Notes: generated by a model from the letters alone, not told the origin. 64,000 bases of DNA from Fibrobacter sp. (GCA_017475045.1 JAFVGH010000045.1:1-64000), one strand, 5' to 3'. Counted from the first letter of the stretch, positions 9,601-17,356 are shown. Numbers and translations are program-made.

Positions 9601-9736
9601 CATTGCCATGGGCATCGCCATCGCGGGTGGGCTTACCTTTGCCACATTCATGACTCTCTTTATTGTGCCTGCGGCCTATAGCTTCTTTGCGGGCAAGGTA
9701 GAAGTTACTACCAGTGATGCAAGTAAGATGGCGTAG
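6680..9736 (+). CDS. RND-family efflux pump, inner-membrane permease
   Basis: 1018 residues, normal for an AcrB/MexB-type trimeric proton-driven pump. I start at the ATG at 6680 that overlaps the adaptor's stop (ATGA); the frame also contains a TTG three bases earlier. The N-terminal S-V-R-R-P-V helix is followed by a large periplasmic loop, a membrane block around residues 335-490 with the G-L-V-V-D-D-A-I-V-I-V-E-N proton-relay segment, a second periplasmic loop and a second membrane block (about 845-1010). The heavy-metal-specific signature is not evident, so the HAE family (drugs, lipids) is likelier. Last gene of a four-gene operon. Confidence 0.95.
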   Translation: MSISQLSVRRPVLMTVVALVILLLGFFGASNLGVREYPNVDYPLIQVRTSYPGANAAVVEAEVTEILEASINSASGIKALTSTSRDGFSFINIEFETGMDLEAAANEVRDRVSRVRRRLPDDVDEPTVYKSDSDNDPILMVSLVSDKLDAMEVSEIANNFVKERLQTINGVSEVAIWGEKRPTVRLWIDPIRLQALGVSGAEMSAALSKGNLELPSGSIEGSETTLSIRTLGRILDPKAFENIAVKTAADGTVIRISDVADIHYEPKDTRTGFRRNGKNSITLALMAQPGSNHVEIANEFYKRVEDIRREIPDGVQVLYGRDTSINIRASIKEVVETIFIAFLLVIAIIFAFLREARTTLIPMVVVPVSVVGSFFVLYLCGFSINVLTLLAMVLAIGLVVDDAIVIVENIYHKIEQGMNPKQASVAGTNEIFFAVIATSVVLMAVFVPVLALGGTTGLLFREFVAVMIGTVFLSTFCALTLSPMLCSKFLRQQKQGWFFRVTEPFFDWLNRIYSKLLGVFLKLRFLLFPVILGLLAVAYFCYTNMSSEMAPTEDSNAVMVNMNMPEGVSLDRTKRMADAFAEEVIALMDTNEYSEIQAGAWNAGNSRMRIFLNSDKKARRPQSEIARAIQILGSEYPDLRVMVFEPQSISTQRGGLPVQFVLQAPNIEVLRTLVPKFEEAASHSPVFSVVNTNLRFTKPELHIEILRDKANEEGVSVNDIAQAVQLSISDQSYGEYYKDGRQYDIIGAVGYQYRSTPENLSMLSVKNGRGELVSVENFITYEERSASPSLPRYNRFSAATIQAGLVPGKTIGDGVEEMRRIAKDVLKEYPSVSTTLSGSSKEFEESSSGLYIVFLLALALVFLVLAGQFESFRAPFVIFFTVPLALAGALACLFITGQTLNIFSEIALILLIALVTKNGILIVEFANQIAANTGCSKLEAARKAAERRFRPILMTSLSTVLGAVPLILTGTPSRIAMGIAIAGGLTFATFMTLFIVPAAYSFFAGKVEVTTSDASKMA

Positions 9737-9739
9737 ATT

Positions 9740-10021
9740 CTATTCCACCAACTGAAAGACCTTCTCGCCCTTGCGGCTCATGCCGTAGCGGCTGCGCAGG
9801 ATTCCCTCTTTGTAGATGGAGTCGTTTTCCAGCAACTCGATTTCTTTTTTGTACTGCTCGATGAGGGCGTTGAGGGAATCCACCTTAGCCTGGTACATGG
9901 CAATTTCTTGCTTGACCTGCTTTTGCCTGGGAATGCTGTTCTTTCCAAACAGGAGTTCGGTTATGACGATGGAGAGCAGAAACAGCACTGCAATGATTGC
10001 GATGTATTTCTTCTTGTGCAT
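9740..10021 (-). CDS. FtsB/DivIC-family septum formation initiator
   Basis: 93 residues from the ATG at 10021, which overlaps the dprA stop (ATGA on the minus strand). A short basic N-terminus, one transmembrane helix (about 6-26), a coiled coil of alternating K/Q/E and L/I (about 33-70), and the C-terminal R-Y-G-M-S-R-K-G-E-K-V-F motif together define the FtsB/DivIC family. In the family, this protein bridges the division complex with FtsL/FtsQ at mid-cell. It is convergent with the RND pump, with only three bases between stops. Confidence 0.85.
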   Translation of the reverse strand: MHKKKYIAIIAVLFLLSIVITELLFGKNSIPRQKQVKQEIAMYQAKVDSLNALIEQYKKEIELLENDSIYKEGILRSRYGMSRKGEKVFQLVE

Positions 10022-10902
10022 CAAGGCTCTCCGTTAAAGTAGAACTGGAAGTTGTCGCGGCTCTGGGCAAGGCCTGCGATTTCCAACTCCGTTAATATAG
10101 CTAAAAGTTGGGGCGTGGGTAAGGTCATGGTGGATTGAATTTCCGTAAAAGTTTTTCGGAATCCCCTGAACTTGAAGAACAGGTCCTTCGCGCCTTGGGT
10201 CAATTTGCAGCCTGCCGTTTCGAGCCTGGCGATGCTTTGGCCTTGGGTGCGGGGAAGTCCTAGAATCTTGTAGAGGCTTTCGGGGACAAAGACGGGGGAG
10301 GCGAGTCCCTGGTCCAGCAGTTGGTTGGTGCCACCGGCCACTTCGCTGTCGAAATCTCCAGCGCAGGCGTAGAGAGGCTTTCCCTCTTGGCGGGTGAATT
10401 CTCCGGTAAGAAGCGCTCCGCCCTTGACCTTGCTCTGGACGATGACGGTACACCTGGAAAGCCCGCTGATAATCTTGTTCCGGGCGACAAAGCATCCCTT
10501 GAAGCTGGCAAAGTCCCCTTCGTATTCGCTGACGATGGCTCCGCCTGCTTCCAGGATGCGTGCGGCGAGAAGCTTTCGGGAACCATGGATGGCGGCCTCT
10601 AACCCTTGGGCAAGTACTGCAACGGTGGGTATACCGAAATCCAGGGCCGCTTCGTGGCAGTAAAAGTCAATCCCCTGTGCAAGACCCGAGACAACAATGG
10701 CCTTGGTCCCTTTCAGGGACTTGACCAGACGGCGGCACAGTTCTCGCCCGTTGCTCGATGGGCGCCTTGTGCCCACCATGGCAACCCCGATTCCTTCGGG
10801 TAGGTTGCCCTTGAAAAATAGCCTGCTTGGACGGTAAATGGATGAGCCCAGCAAAAGGGGAAAATGATTGGTAATGCAGGCGATGGTGTTTCTATCTTTC
10901 AT
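10021..10902 (-). CDS. dprA: DprA-like DNA-processing protein (natural transformation)
   Basis: 293 residues from the ATG at 10902; DprA loads RecA on incoming single-stranded DNA. The Rossmann-like core is clear: V-G-T-R-R-P-S at about 43-49, V-S-G-L-A-Q-G-I-D at 71-79, R-N-x-I-I-S-G-L at 141-148 and G-G-A-L-x-T at 161-166. The C-terminus (about 230-293) fits the winged-helix domain. It lacks the N-terminal helix-hairpin-helix/SAM region of longer homologues. The frame is open further upstream to 11112, but that part is antisense to mazG and not DprA-like. AATATT lies seven bases before the ATG and no Shine-Dalgarno is seen. Its start is three bases from the divergent mazG start. Confidence 0.9.
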   Translation of the reverse strand: MKDRNTIACITNHFPLLLGSSIYRPSRLFFKGNLPEGIGVAMVGTRRPSSNGRELCRRLVKSLKGTKAIVVSGLAQGIDFYCHEAALDFGIPTVAVLAQGLEAAIHGSRKLLAARILEAGGAIVSEYEGDFASFKGCFVARNKIISGLSRCTVIVQSKVKGGALLTGEFTRQEGKPLYACAGDFDSEVAGGTNQLLDQGLASPVFVPESLYKILGLPRTQGQSIARLETAGCKLTQGAKDLFFKFRGFRKTFTEIQSTMTLPTPQLLAILTELEIAGLAQSRDNFQFYFNGEP

Positions 10903-10905
10903 GGT

Positions 10906-11700
10906 ATGAAATATTCCTTTGAAGACTTGGTGAAAATTATGGAGAGGCTCCGTTCCGAGAACGGATGCCCCTGGGACAAGGAACAGACAACCCATTCCCT
11001 GCTCCCGTACTTGGTGGAGGAAAGCTTTGAGTTTATCGATGCCGCCCAGGAAGGGGATAGTGCCCACATGTGCGAGGAACTTGGGGACGTGCTTCTGCAG
11101 GTGGTGTTCCACGCCCAGGTCATGAAGGAGTCAGGTGACTTTACCGTCGATGACGTGGTGCAGGGAATTTGCGAGAAGATGGTCCGCAGGCACCCTCATG
11201 TTTTCGGGGATGCAAAAGTGGACAATGCCGCCGGCGTCTCGAGGCAGTGGGATAAGATTAAGTCCTCTGAAAAGAACAATTTGAAAACAGCCGGCGGGTC
11301 CGTTATGGACAAAGTAAGCAAAAGCATGCCGCCGCTCGCCCGGGCCCAGGACATCATCCGCCGTGCCGCTAGGGTAGGGTTCGACTGGGACGCCCGGGAA
11401 CCTGTATTTGAAAAGGCCCAGGAAGAATTTACAGAATTCCGCGCCGAAATGCAAGGAATTTCTGAAAAAAATTCAAATGTGGATCGCCTGGAAGACGAAT
11501 TCGGCGATATCATGTTCAGTCTGGTGAACGTGGCTCGCCATTGCGGGTTCAATGCCTCCATTGCGCTCCAGCGGGCAAACAGCAAGTTCGAGAAACGCTT
11601 CCGCAAGGTAGAGACCATGTGCAAGGAATTGGGCAAGGAAATGCCCGAGGTTGGCCTGGAAGGCCTGCAAGAAATGTGGAAAAAGGCGAAAAAAGGCTAA
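10906..11700 (+). CDS. mazG: MazG nucleoside triphosphate pyrophosphohydrolase
   Basis: 264 residues. MazG hydrolyses (d)NTPs to monophosphates and helps remove damaged nucleotides. The start at 10906 matches the family N-terminus (L-V-K-I-M-E-R-L-R then G-C-P-W-D-K-E-Q-T). The metal-binding E-E-x-x-E and E-E-L-G-D clusters are at about 46-50 and 66-71, repeated in a second half-domain (R-L-E-D-E-F-G-D) near 195-205, so this is the tandem-domain form. An in-frame ATG at 10864 is possible, but the extra 14 residues are unlike the family. TATCTT seven bases upstream and no ribosome site suggest a leaderless mRNA. Confidence 0.93.
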   Translation: MKYSFEDLVKIMERLRSENGCPWDKEQTTHSLLPYLVEESFEFIDAAQEGDSAHMCEELGDVLLQVVFHAQVMKESGDFTVDDVVQGICEKMVRRHPHVFGDAKVDNAAGVSRQWDKIKSSEKNNLKTAGGSVMDKVSKSMPPLARAQDIIRRAARVGFDWDAREPVFEKAQEEFTEFRAEMQGISEKNSNVDRLEDEFGDIMFSLVNVARHCGFNASIALQRANSKFEKRFRKVETMCKELGKEMPEVGLEGLQEMWKKAKKG

Positions 11701-11746
11701 TTACAACGTTTCGCCTCTAAAAAAGAACATTCCAACGTGGATTATG

Positions 11747-11776
11747 GTCCGGACAAATTTTTTTGTCCGGACTTTT
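11747..11776 (+). terminator. Rho-independent terminator of mazG
   Basis: GTCCGGACAAA (11747-11757) pairs perfectly with TTTGTCCGGAC (11762-11772) around a TTTT loop and is followed by TTTTG. The 3' arm also supplies a candidate -35 box (TTGTCC) for the small RNA downstream. Confidence 0.85.
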
Positions 11777-11792
11777 GTTTTGGCTTTATATT
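11763..11792 (+). promoter_or_regulatory. Promoter of the candidate small RNA at 11799
   Basis: TTGTCC (11763-11768), an 18-base spacer and TATATT (11787-11792). The predicted start, seven bases on, coincides with the first base of the long helix at 11799. Confidence 0.5.
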
Positions 11793-11798
11793 ATGAAT

Positions 11799-11906
11799 GG
11801 TGCTTCCAGTAAGTCCTGGTTCTGGAGAGGGGATGCCCGATCGAACCGCGGGGTAGGACCTACCGGAAGCACTAAAAAACGCAGTCCTCATGGGACTGCG
11901 TTTTTT
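11799..11906 (+). ncRNA. Candidate small RNA of about 108 nt, unknown class
   Basis: No ORF. Bases 11799-11817 pair with 11855-11873 over 19 positions; only two A-C mismatches (11808/11864 and 11812/11860) and one wobble interrupt the helix. An apical part with GGTTC/GAACC closes the structure. A perfect terminator follows at once. The unit has its own promoter and sits between the mazG terminator and the convergent fusA gene. Size and long irregular hairpin recall 6S-like RNAs of Bacteroidota. I do not see the GGAA-loop signature of SRP RNA or a tRNA layout on either strand. Identity unknown. Confidence 0.55.
11874..11906. terminator. Bidirectional terminator between the small RNA and fusA
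   Basis: AAAAAACGCAGTCC (11874-11887) pairs perfectly with GGACTGCGTTTTTT (11893-11906) around a five-base loop. T-runs result on both strands, so it can end both the plus-strand RNA and fusA on the minus strand. Confidence 0.93.
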
Positions 11907-11930
11907 CTTTATTTTTGCTTAGGCTATTGC

Positions 11931-14060
11931 TTAAGCCCTTGCCTTGGCCTTGTCGCCGTACTTCTTGATGAGTTCTTCCTGGATGTTCTTCGGCACCGGA
12001 GCGTACTTGGCGAATTCCATGGTGAATTCAGCCTTACCCTGGGTCATAGAACGCAGGTCGGTAGCATAACCGAACATTTCAGAAAGCGGGACTTCGGCGG
12101 TAATGGTGGTGGTGCCCATTTCTTCGCTGGTTCCGGTGATGGAACCACGACGCTGAGACACGTTACCAACAACGTTACCCTGGAATTCGGTCGGGGTGGC
12201 GATTTCAACCTTCATGATAGGTTCAAGAATCTGAGCACCGGCCTTGGCGAAAGCTTCGCGGAAAGCCATGCGGGCGCATATCTGGAACGCCATGTCAGAA
12301 GAGTCCACCGGGTGGAACGCACCGTCCTGGACTTCCATTTCGATACCCACCACCGGGAAGCCGATGAGGGAACCGGCTTCCATGCAGCTCTGGAAACCCT
12401 TGTCGCAAGAGGGGATGTATTCCTTAGGAATACGGCCGCCCACGACGGAATTGATGAAGTTGTAGGTCTTTTCGGAGTCGCCTTCCACAGGCATCGGGCG
12501 CATCACGCCAGACATCTTAGCGAACTGACCCGAACCACCGGTCTGCTTCTTGTGGGTGTATTCGAACTTGGCTTCGCGAGTAATGGTTTCGCGGTAGGCC
12601 ACCTGCGGGGCACCAGTCTGCACGTCCACCTTGTATTCGCGACGCATACGTTCGATGTACACGTCCAGGTGAAGTTCACCCATACCCTTGATGATGGTTT
12701 CGCCGGATTCCTTGTTCACTTCCACCTGGAAAGTGGGGTCTTCCTTGGTGAAGCGGTTCAGAGCCTTGGACATGTTGTCCAGGTCGTCACGGTTCTTGGC
12801 TTCGATCACGAGCTCGATCACGGGGTTCGGCACGTGCATGGAGGTCATGTTGTAGTGGTTCTTGCCGTCGGTGAAGGTGGTACCGGAGGCACAGTCGATA
12901 CCGAACAGGGCCACGATGTCGCCGGCGCCGGCTTCGGTGATATCCACCATTTCGTCAGCGTGCATACGCACGAGACGGCCTACAGACACCTTCTTGCCGG
13001 TGGCCATGTTGGTGATCATGTCGCCCTTCTTGAGCTGACCCTGGTAAACGCGGATGTAGGTGAGCTGGCCGTAGCGGTCGTTCACCAGCTTGAAGGCGTA
13101 GCAGACGAGCGGTTCGTTGTCTTCGCTCTTGAGCACGACTTCGGCTTCGTTGTTGTCCAGGTCGAGAGCCTTGTTTTCAACTTCCTTCGGGTTCGGGAGG
13201 TAGTCGATAACGCCGTCAAGGAGCTTCTGAACGCCGATGTTCTTGTGGGCAGAACCCATGAACACCGGAGTGATGTCCAGACGGATGGTGGCTTCGCGGA
13301 TGGTCTTCTTGATGAGGTCCTTATCGATCTCGTCCACACCGTAGATGCCTTCCATGGCCTTTTCCATGATGTCGTCGCTGTAGTCGGCGCAGCAGTCGAT
13401 GAGCTTGGTGCGGTATTCGTTGGCCTGGTCAACGAGTTCGGCCGGGATTTCCTTTTCGATCATTTCGTCGCCGTTGGCGCCTTCAAAGTAGTAGGCCTTC
13501 ATTTCAACGAGGTCGACCACGCCCTTCAGTTGGTCTTCGAGACCGATAGGAATCTGCATCACGCAGGGCTTGTGGTTCAGCTTTTCGCGGAGCATTTCAG
13601 CAACGCGGAGCGGGTTTGCACCGGAGCGGTCGCACTTGTTCACGAACACGACGCGCGGCACATGGTAGCGCTTCATCTGGCGGTCAACAGTAATAGACTG
13701 GGACTGGACGCCTTCCACACCGGTCAGAACGAGGATTGCACCGTCCAACACGCGGAGAGAACGTTCCACTTCGATTGTGAAGTCCACGTGCCCCGGGGTA
13801 TCGATGATGTTGATGGAGTCCTGTTCACCGCTCTTGGTGTGAGTCCAGTTTGCAAACGTAGCGGCAGACTGAATCGTGATACCGCGTTCGCGTTCAAGTT
13901 CCATGGAGTCCATCGTGGCACCGACGCCGTCTTTACCACGAACTTCGTGGATAGCGTGGATACGCTTTGTGAAGTAGAGGATACGTTCGGTAAGGGTAGT
14001 CTTACCGGAGTCGATGTGGGCAGAAATACCAATATTTCTGTGCTTTTCTATGTTTTTCAT
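11931..14060 (-). CDS. fusA: Translation elongation factor G, spirochaete/mitochondrial (EF-G1) type
   Basis: 709 residues. EF-G drives GTP-dependent translocation. The P-loop A-H-I-D-S-G-K-T-T is near residues 14-22, then D-T-P-G-H and N-K-C-D; domains II-V follow at normal length. The switch I region reads [20 protein letters not shown], which matches mitochondrial EF-G1 and spdEFG proteins, not the D-W-M-E-Q-E-Q form of standard bacterial EF-G. It stands alone, not in a str operon with rpsL, rpsG or tuf, so a second EF-G may exist elsewhere in the genome. The terminator at 11874 follows. Confidence 0.93.
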   Translation of the reverse strand: MKNIEKHRNIGISAHIDSGKTTLTERILYFTKRIHAIHEVRGKDGVGATMDSMELERERGITIQSAATFANWTHTKSGEQDSINIIDTPGHVDFTIEVERSLRVLDGAILVLTGVEGVQSQSITVDRQMKRYHVPRVVFVNKCDRSGANPLRVAEMLREKLNHKPCVMQIPIGLEDQLKGVVDLVEMKAYYFEGANGDEMIEKEIPAELVDQANEYRTKLIDCCADYSDDIMEKAMEGIYGVDEIDKDLIKKTIREATIRLDITPVFMGSAHKNIGVQKLLDGVIDYLPNPKEVENKALDLDNNEAEVVLKSEDNEPLVCYAFKLVNDRYGQLTYIRVYQGQLKKGDMITNMATGKKVSVGRLVRMHADEMVDITEAGAGDIVALFGIDCASGTTFTDGKNHYNMTSMHVPNPVIELVIEAKNRDDLDNMSKALNRFTKEDPTFQVEVNKESGETIIKGMGELHLDVYIERMRREYKVDVQTGAPQVAYRETITREAKFEYTHKKQTGGSGQFAKMSGVMRPMPVEGDSEKTYNFINSVVGGRIPKEYIPSCDKGFQSCMEAGSLIGFPVVGIEMEVQDGAFHPVDSSDMAFQICARMAFREAFAKAGAQILEPIMKVEIATPTEFQGNVVGNVSQRRGSITGTSEEMGTTTITAEVPLSEMFGYATDLRSMTQGKAEFTMEFAKYAPVPKNIQEELIKKYGDKAKARA

Positions 14061-14112
14061 ATTTTATTCCACTAATGGAGTTGATGTTTGTTTGAGTTGC
14101 GCCCAAAGATAG

Positions 14113-14140
14113 AAAAAAAAGCCCCCGTTCTCAAGGGCTT
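14113..14140 (-). terminator. Minus-strand terminator after the membrane protein gene
   Basis: Read on the minus strand, AAGCCC (14140-14135) and GGGCTT (14124-14119) form a stem that is followed by a run of T. The hairpin overlaps the stop codon at 14131-14133 and separates this operon from fusA. Confidence 0.75.
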
Positions 14141-15609
14141 GTTTTTCTGAGAACTGCCCAAATGGCGGTAAAAACGGCAAAAGAGGCCAAAATCCAAAGG
14201 AGATAGCTTTTAAATGTCATCCATGGACCGAAACTCATAAAGAACCGCTGTGCGGCATCGGAGGTGAAATCCAGGTTTGTAAGCGAAGACGCCAGTCCAT
14301 CGATGTTGATGGGAATATAGAAGTGGCTCAGTAGGAGCTGTAAAATGACAAGGAAGGCTGTTTTGCGGGGGGCCAGATCGAGCGAATCGAGGACGCTTCC
14401 CAAAGGAACCAGGATAATTGGCAAGAAGGTGACGATATGTCTTGCTTCGCTGTCGATGGCAAGTAATAGAAATCCAATGAAGGCGAGGGCGTGTCCCGGT
14501 GATATAGATACGAAATGCTTTGAAAAACGGCGAAATTGCAGTAAAATGAGCGGAAGAAGGATTCCCAGGTAGGCGACATGCCCTGCGATGGTGATGGCGG
14601 GGTACTTGAGCGGGCGTATGAGGGTCTGGAAAAGGAAGACCCTCCCGTTAAAGAAAACCTCTTCGTTGGTGTGGAATCCAAGGAAAACCTTGATGGCGAT
14701 AATCGGTAGAATCAGTAAAACGGCTGTTTTAAGAGAAAAAATGGAATAGAACTGCACGGGGCTATAGAAAAAGGGGAAGGAGCCTTTTTTGCATAAAACC
14801 CAAAGTAGGGCTATAGCGGTTGCAAGAGATAGTATCAACAGGCCGGCGCTTAAATCGACCTGTAGGAATTGGACAAGGGCGTCTTGCTTGTGCAAGACTA
14901 CTAATAGTGTAATGATGCCTGTTGCGGTGAAGGCGTATGCAGCCGGGGTGATACGGTAGAGGATTTTGCCCAAGCGGTTTTCCTCTGGAATGGGTTGCAG
15001 ATTTTGCCTGAATAGGATGAGCAACAGGTTTATGGTGGTGATGGTTGGCCAAGTAAAAAGTCCAAGAAGGGAAACGGCGAAGGAAAGCGCAAACTTGTCG
15101 CGTAACAATAAATAGTAAGAGACTAGGGCTATTGTGGTGGCGAAAGCGTCTGTTTGGAACAGTTCGTAGCCGCAGTTTTTAAGTACGTAGTAGTTAAAGA
15201 AGAATATCGAGAATAGTATGGCTGTGGTCGTTTTTTTCCAATTCCTAAGAATGGCAAGCTTAAAGAAGAAGACAACTTGAAGAATCAGATTGAATATGTG
15301 TAATACGCCCATTCCCCATAACATGTGTGAATTGTCAAGGGGAACGTTTAATGCGCCATAGACCAGGTTCATGGCGCAGAACGGGAAAATTCTTTGTATC
15401 CGGAAACCATCGTAGCCGTGTGCGAAGAAGTCTGTCGAGAAGTTCCGGAAAACTTCCCTGTAAAACGTCCCGTCGAATCCGGCGCCGTCGTTGTAGGGGT
15501 GTTTTTCCCCAAATAGGGATACGAAAAACAGGGCGAAAAGGAGCACTACTAAGATTGCGGGAATGCTTTTGCGGGCGATTCCCTGCGCTTTAAGAAGTGT
15601 CTGGCTCAT
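14131..15609 (-). CDS. Polytopic membrane protein, possibly GT-C-type glycosyltransferase-like
   Basis: 492 residues with about ten or more hydrophobic helices spread over the whole chain and short, often basic, loops. An N-terminal loop after the first helix carries D-G-A-G-F-D-G-T-F-Y, acidic and aromatic as in GT-C glycosyltransferases that use lipid-linked sugars. This resemblance is weak and I do not name a family. The ATG at 15609 directly abuts the stop of the EcsC-like gene (15610), so the two are cotranscribed. Codon use is more A/T-rich than in the ribosomal genes. Confidence 0.65.
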   Translation of the reverse strand: MSQTLLKAQGIARKSIPAILVVLLFALFFVSLFGEKHPYNDGAGFDGTFYREVFRNFSTDFFAHGYDGFRIQRIFPFCAMNLVYGALNVPLDNSHMLWGMGVLHIFNLILQVVFFFKLAILRNWKKTTTAILFSIFFFNYYVLKNCGYELFQTDAFATTIALVSYYLLLRDKFALSFAVSLLGLFTWPTITTINLLLILFRQNLQPIPEENRLGKILYRITPAAYAFTATGIITLLVVLHKQDALVQFLQVDLSAGLLILSLATAIALLWVLCKKGSFPFFYSPVQFYSIFSLKTAVLLILPIIAIKVFLGFHTNEEVFFNGRVFLFQTLIRPLKYPAITIAGHVAYLGILLPLILLQFRRFSKHFVSISPGHALAFIGFLLLAIDSEARHIVTFLPIILVPLGSVLDSLDLAPRKTAFLVILQLLLSHFYIPINIDGLASSLTNLDFTSDAAQRFFMSFGPWMTFKSYLLWILASFAVFTAIWAVLRKTSP

Positions 15610-16230
15610 TTATTCGTGGGATTCGGAAGTTTCTTCTATGGTTTTGCTGGCTTCTTGCGTTTCTTGGTCGGCAATGGCCCTGAAGTAGGCGGTTGCGGTC
15701 TTGCCAACCTCAAGCGTGTCGTAAAAGGCGTACATCCCGTTGCCCAGGGCCCCTATGGCAGGGATTGCCCGCAAAAGGGTCTTTCCTAGGAATTTTGACG
15801 AAACTTTTGCCCCTATTTTGGTCAAAATCGCCTTGATGGCGGCAGAAGATAGTTTTTGTACCACAATGCGACTGCCGGTGCGGACGGCGATGTCTCGCAG
15901 GAGCTGGGCTGCGCTATGGCGGAACAGACACCAGATCATGGCTTCGCGGCTGAGTAGGGCGAGCTTCCCGTAGCTTGCGGCGATGTCTGCTACCAGCTGG
16001 GCCTGGATTTTCCATATGGCGGCAATGTCTGGGATGGCGGTAAGGATACCCGTGATGCCTGCCGGGATAGACAGGGATGTACTGACGGTGGCGGACTTCC
16101 AGGCGGCTCGCTGTGCCAACAGCCTTGCCTTGTCATCGGGATTCTGGATGGGGGTGTAAACGGACCCGGGAATATCGGTAATCAGCTCAAAGAGCAGGTT
16201 AGATGCCTTGTCTGCAAATTTTTCTTCCAT
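15610..16230 (-). CDS. EcsC-family-like protein
   Basis: 206 residues. I start at M-E-E-K-F (16230), which has GAGG six bases upstream; the frame runs open a further 69 codons into the promoter of the divergent gene. The central segment with S-I-P-A-G-I-T-G-I-L-T-A-I-P-D near residues 50-64 and then W-K-I-Q-A-Q-L-V-A-D-I-A-x-x-Y-G matches the EcsC pattern. Hydrophobic stretches suggest peripheral membrane association. EcsC is named from an ABC-transporter operon of Bacillus, but the molecular role is unknown. It is cotranscribed with the membrane protein gene that follows. Confidence 0.65.
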   Translation of the reverse strand: MEEKFADKASNLLFELITDIPGSVYTPIQNPDDKARLLAQRAAWKSATVSTSLSIPAGITGILTAIPDIAAIWKIQAQLVADIAASYGKLALLSREAMIWCLFRHSAAQLLRDIAVRTGSRIVVQKLSSAAIKAILTKIGAKVSSKFLGKTLLRAIPAIGALGNGMYAFYDTLEVGKTATAYFRAIADQETQEASKTIEETSESHE

Positions 16231-16308
16231 GGTAAACCTCTTCGTAACAAGGTAACAACATACTGTACTTAATATACTATATTTTGCCGCATATTTTAGG
16301 AGATACCC

Positions 16309-17304
16309 ATGTTTAACAAGTTTAGTTTCTTCACTTTGGCCTTTTTTATGGTCTTCTTGTTCAACTTTTCTGCTTGTGATGATAGTGGTTCCAACAGCGA
16401 TCCCGAGGAATCTGAAAAGGTAGAGGGGCAAGAGCAAGCTTCCGAAAAGGATGGTGAAGCTGGAAAAACGGGTGACGGTCAGGAATCTTCCGAGTCCTCT
16501 GAGGTTATTTCGTCGTCATCGGAAGCGGAGGAAGTTACCGAACCCGAGTCTTCAAGTTCCGTAATTGTTTATAGAGATAGCAGCTATTATGACGCCGCAA
16601 AGAACACCTTGACGGATTTCCGCAATGGCAATGTTTACAAGACCATCGCTATTACCGTAACAAAGGAAAGGGAGTGCGACGAAGATGAGGGTGACGAAGA
16701 GGAGGGTGACGAAGAGAAGTGTGAAAAAGAGATGGTCGATACCACCCTGGTTTGGATGGCTGAAAACTTGAACATCGGCTATAATATTGAAACGGCGAAG
16801 TCCTATTGCAACAAAGAGGACCCTGAAGACTGTTCTACGTATGGGCGTCGCTACACCTGGAGTGCTGCCATGGATAGTGCCGGAAAATACTCCGATGCTA
16901 CTGTAGGGTGCGGTTATGAAATATTGTGTAAGGCAAGAATACCGGTGCGCGGGGTCTGCCCTAAGGGATGGCATTTGCCCACTAGGAGTGATTTTAGCGA
17001 TTTGGTTGAAATGGCGGGCGGTAAGAACAATGCAGCGAAAAAATTAATGGCTACCTCAGGATGGAAAGACGAGGGAACCGACAACTATGGATTTGCCGCC
17101 CTTCCCGCTGGATTTTGGACTAAGAGCGGGAATGCAGACCTTGTAGGCTCCAGTGCTTATTTCTGGTCTATGCAACAGTATGTACAATCGACGTCTCTTA
17201 CAAGATCTTATCAAGCCGGCATAATGAACATTACGGGAAGTTATGTGTATGTCGAGGGATACGACAAAGGGTATGCCTTCTCCGTCCGCTGCATTCTTGA
17301 CTAA
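16309..17304 (+). CDS. FISUMP-domain lipoprotein
   Basis: 331 residues. A lipoprotein signal ends N-F-S-A-C (Cys23), then an acidic/serine-rich linker (about 25-85) and the FISUMP module to the end: T-L-V-W-M-A-E-N-L-N near 145, Y-G-R-R-Y-T-W near 183, R-G-V-C-P-K-G-W-H-L-P near 214, a closing S-V-R-C-I-L-D. FISUMP proteins are abundant paralogs in Fibrobacter, probably displayed on the outer membrane; their activity is not known to me. Inside the domain an acidic insert (about 122-140) is built of a 15-base tandem repeat. AGGAG precedes the ATG. It is divergent from the EcsC-like gene and convergent with ffh. Confidence 0.9.
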   Translation: MFNKFSFFTLAFFMVFLFNFSACDDSGSNSDPEESEKVEGQEQASEKDGEAGKTGDGQESSESSEVISSSSEAEEVTEPESSSSVIVYRDSSYYDAAKNTLTDFRNGNVYKTIAITVTKERECDEDEGDEEEGDEEKCEKEMVDTTLVWMAENLNIGYNIETAKSYCNKEDPEDCSTYGRRYTWSAAMDSAGKYSDATVGCGYEILCKARIPVRGVCPKGWHLPTRSDFSDLVEMAGGKNNAAKKLMATSGWKDEGTDNYGFAALPAGFWTKSGNADLVGSSAYFWSMQQYVQSTSLTRSYQAGIMNITGSYVYVEGYDKGYAFSVRCILD

Positions 17305-17331
17305 AATGTGAAGAAAGATTAAAATGTGAAA

Positions 17332-17356
17332 AAAAAGCGGTGTTTTACCGCTTTTT
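17332..17356. terminator. Bidirectional terminator between the FISUMP gene and ffh
   Basis: AAAAAGCGGT (17332-17341) pairs with ACCGCTTTTT (17347-17356) around a short loop. It overlaps the ffh stop codon at 17345-17347 and serves both convergent genes. Confidence 0.85.

Noticed and set aside
10903..11112. N-terminal extension of DprA by 70 residues
   Set aside because: The extra sequence is the reverse complement of mazG and is unlike the helix-hairpin-helix or SAM domain of DprA.
11799..11873. tRNA or SRP (4.5S) RNA identity for the long hairpin
   Set aside because: No cloverleaf on either strand, no T-loop in the right place and no GGAA apical signature; the closing helix is far too long for a tRNA.
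11763..14075. A 770-codon open frame on the plus strand opposite fusA
   Set aside because: It is the antisense shadow of EF-G; the protein is full of His/Val/Phe runs typical of reading G/C-biased genes backwards, and EF-G motifs on the minus strand are unmistakable.
16231..16437. N-terminal extension of the EcsC-like protein
   Set aside because: It would run through the promoter and start of the divergent FISUMP lipoprotein gene; the internal ATG at 16230 has GAGG at proper distance.
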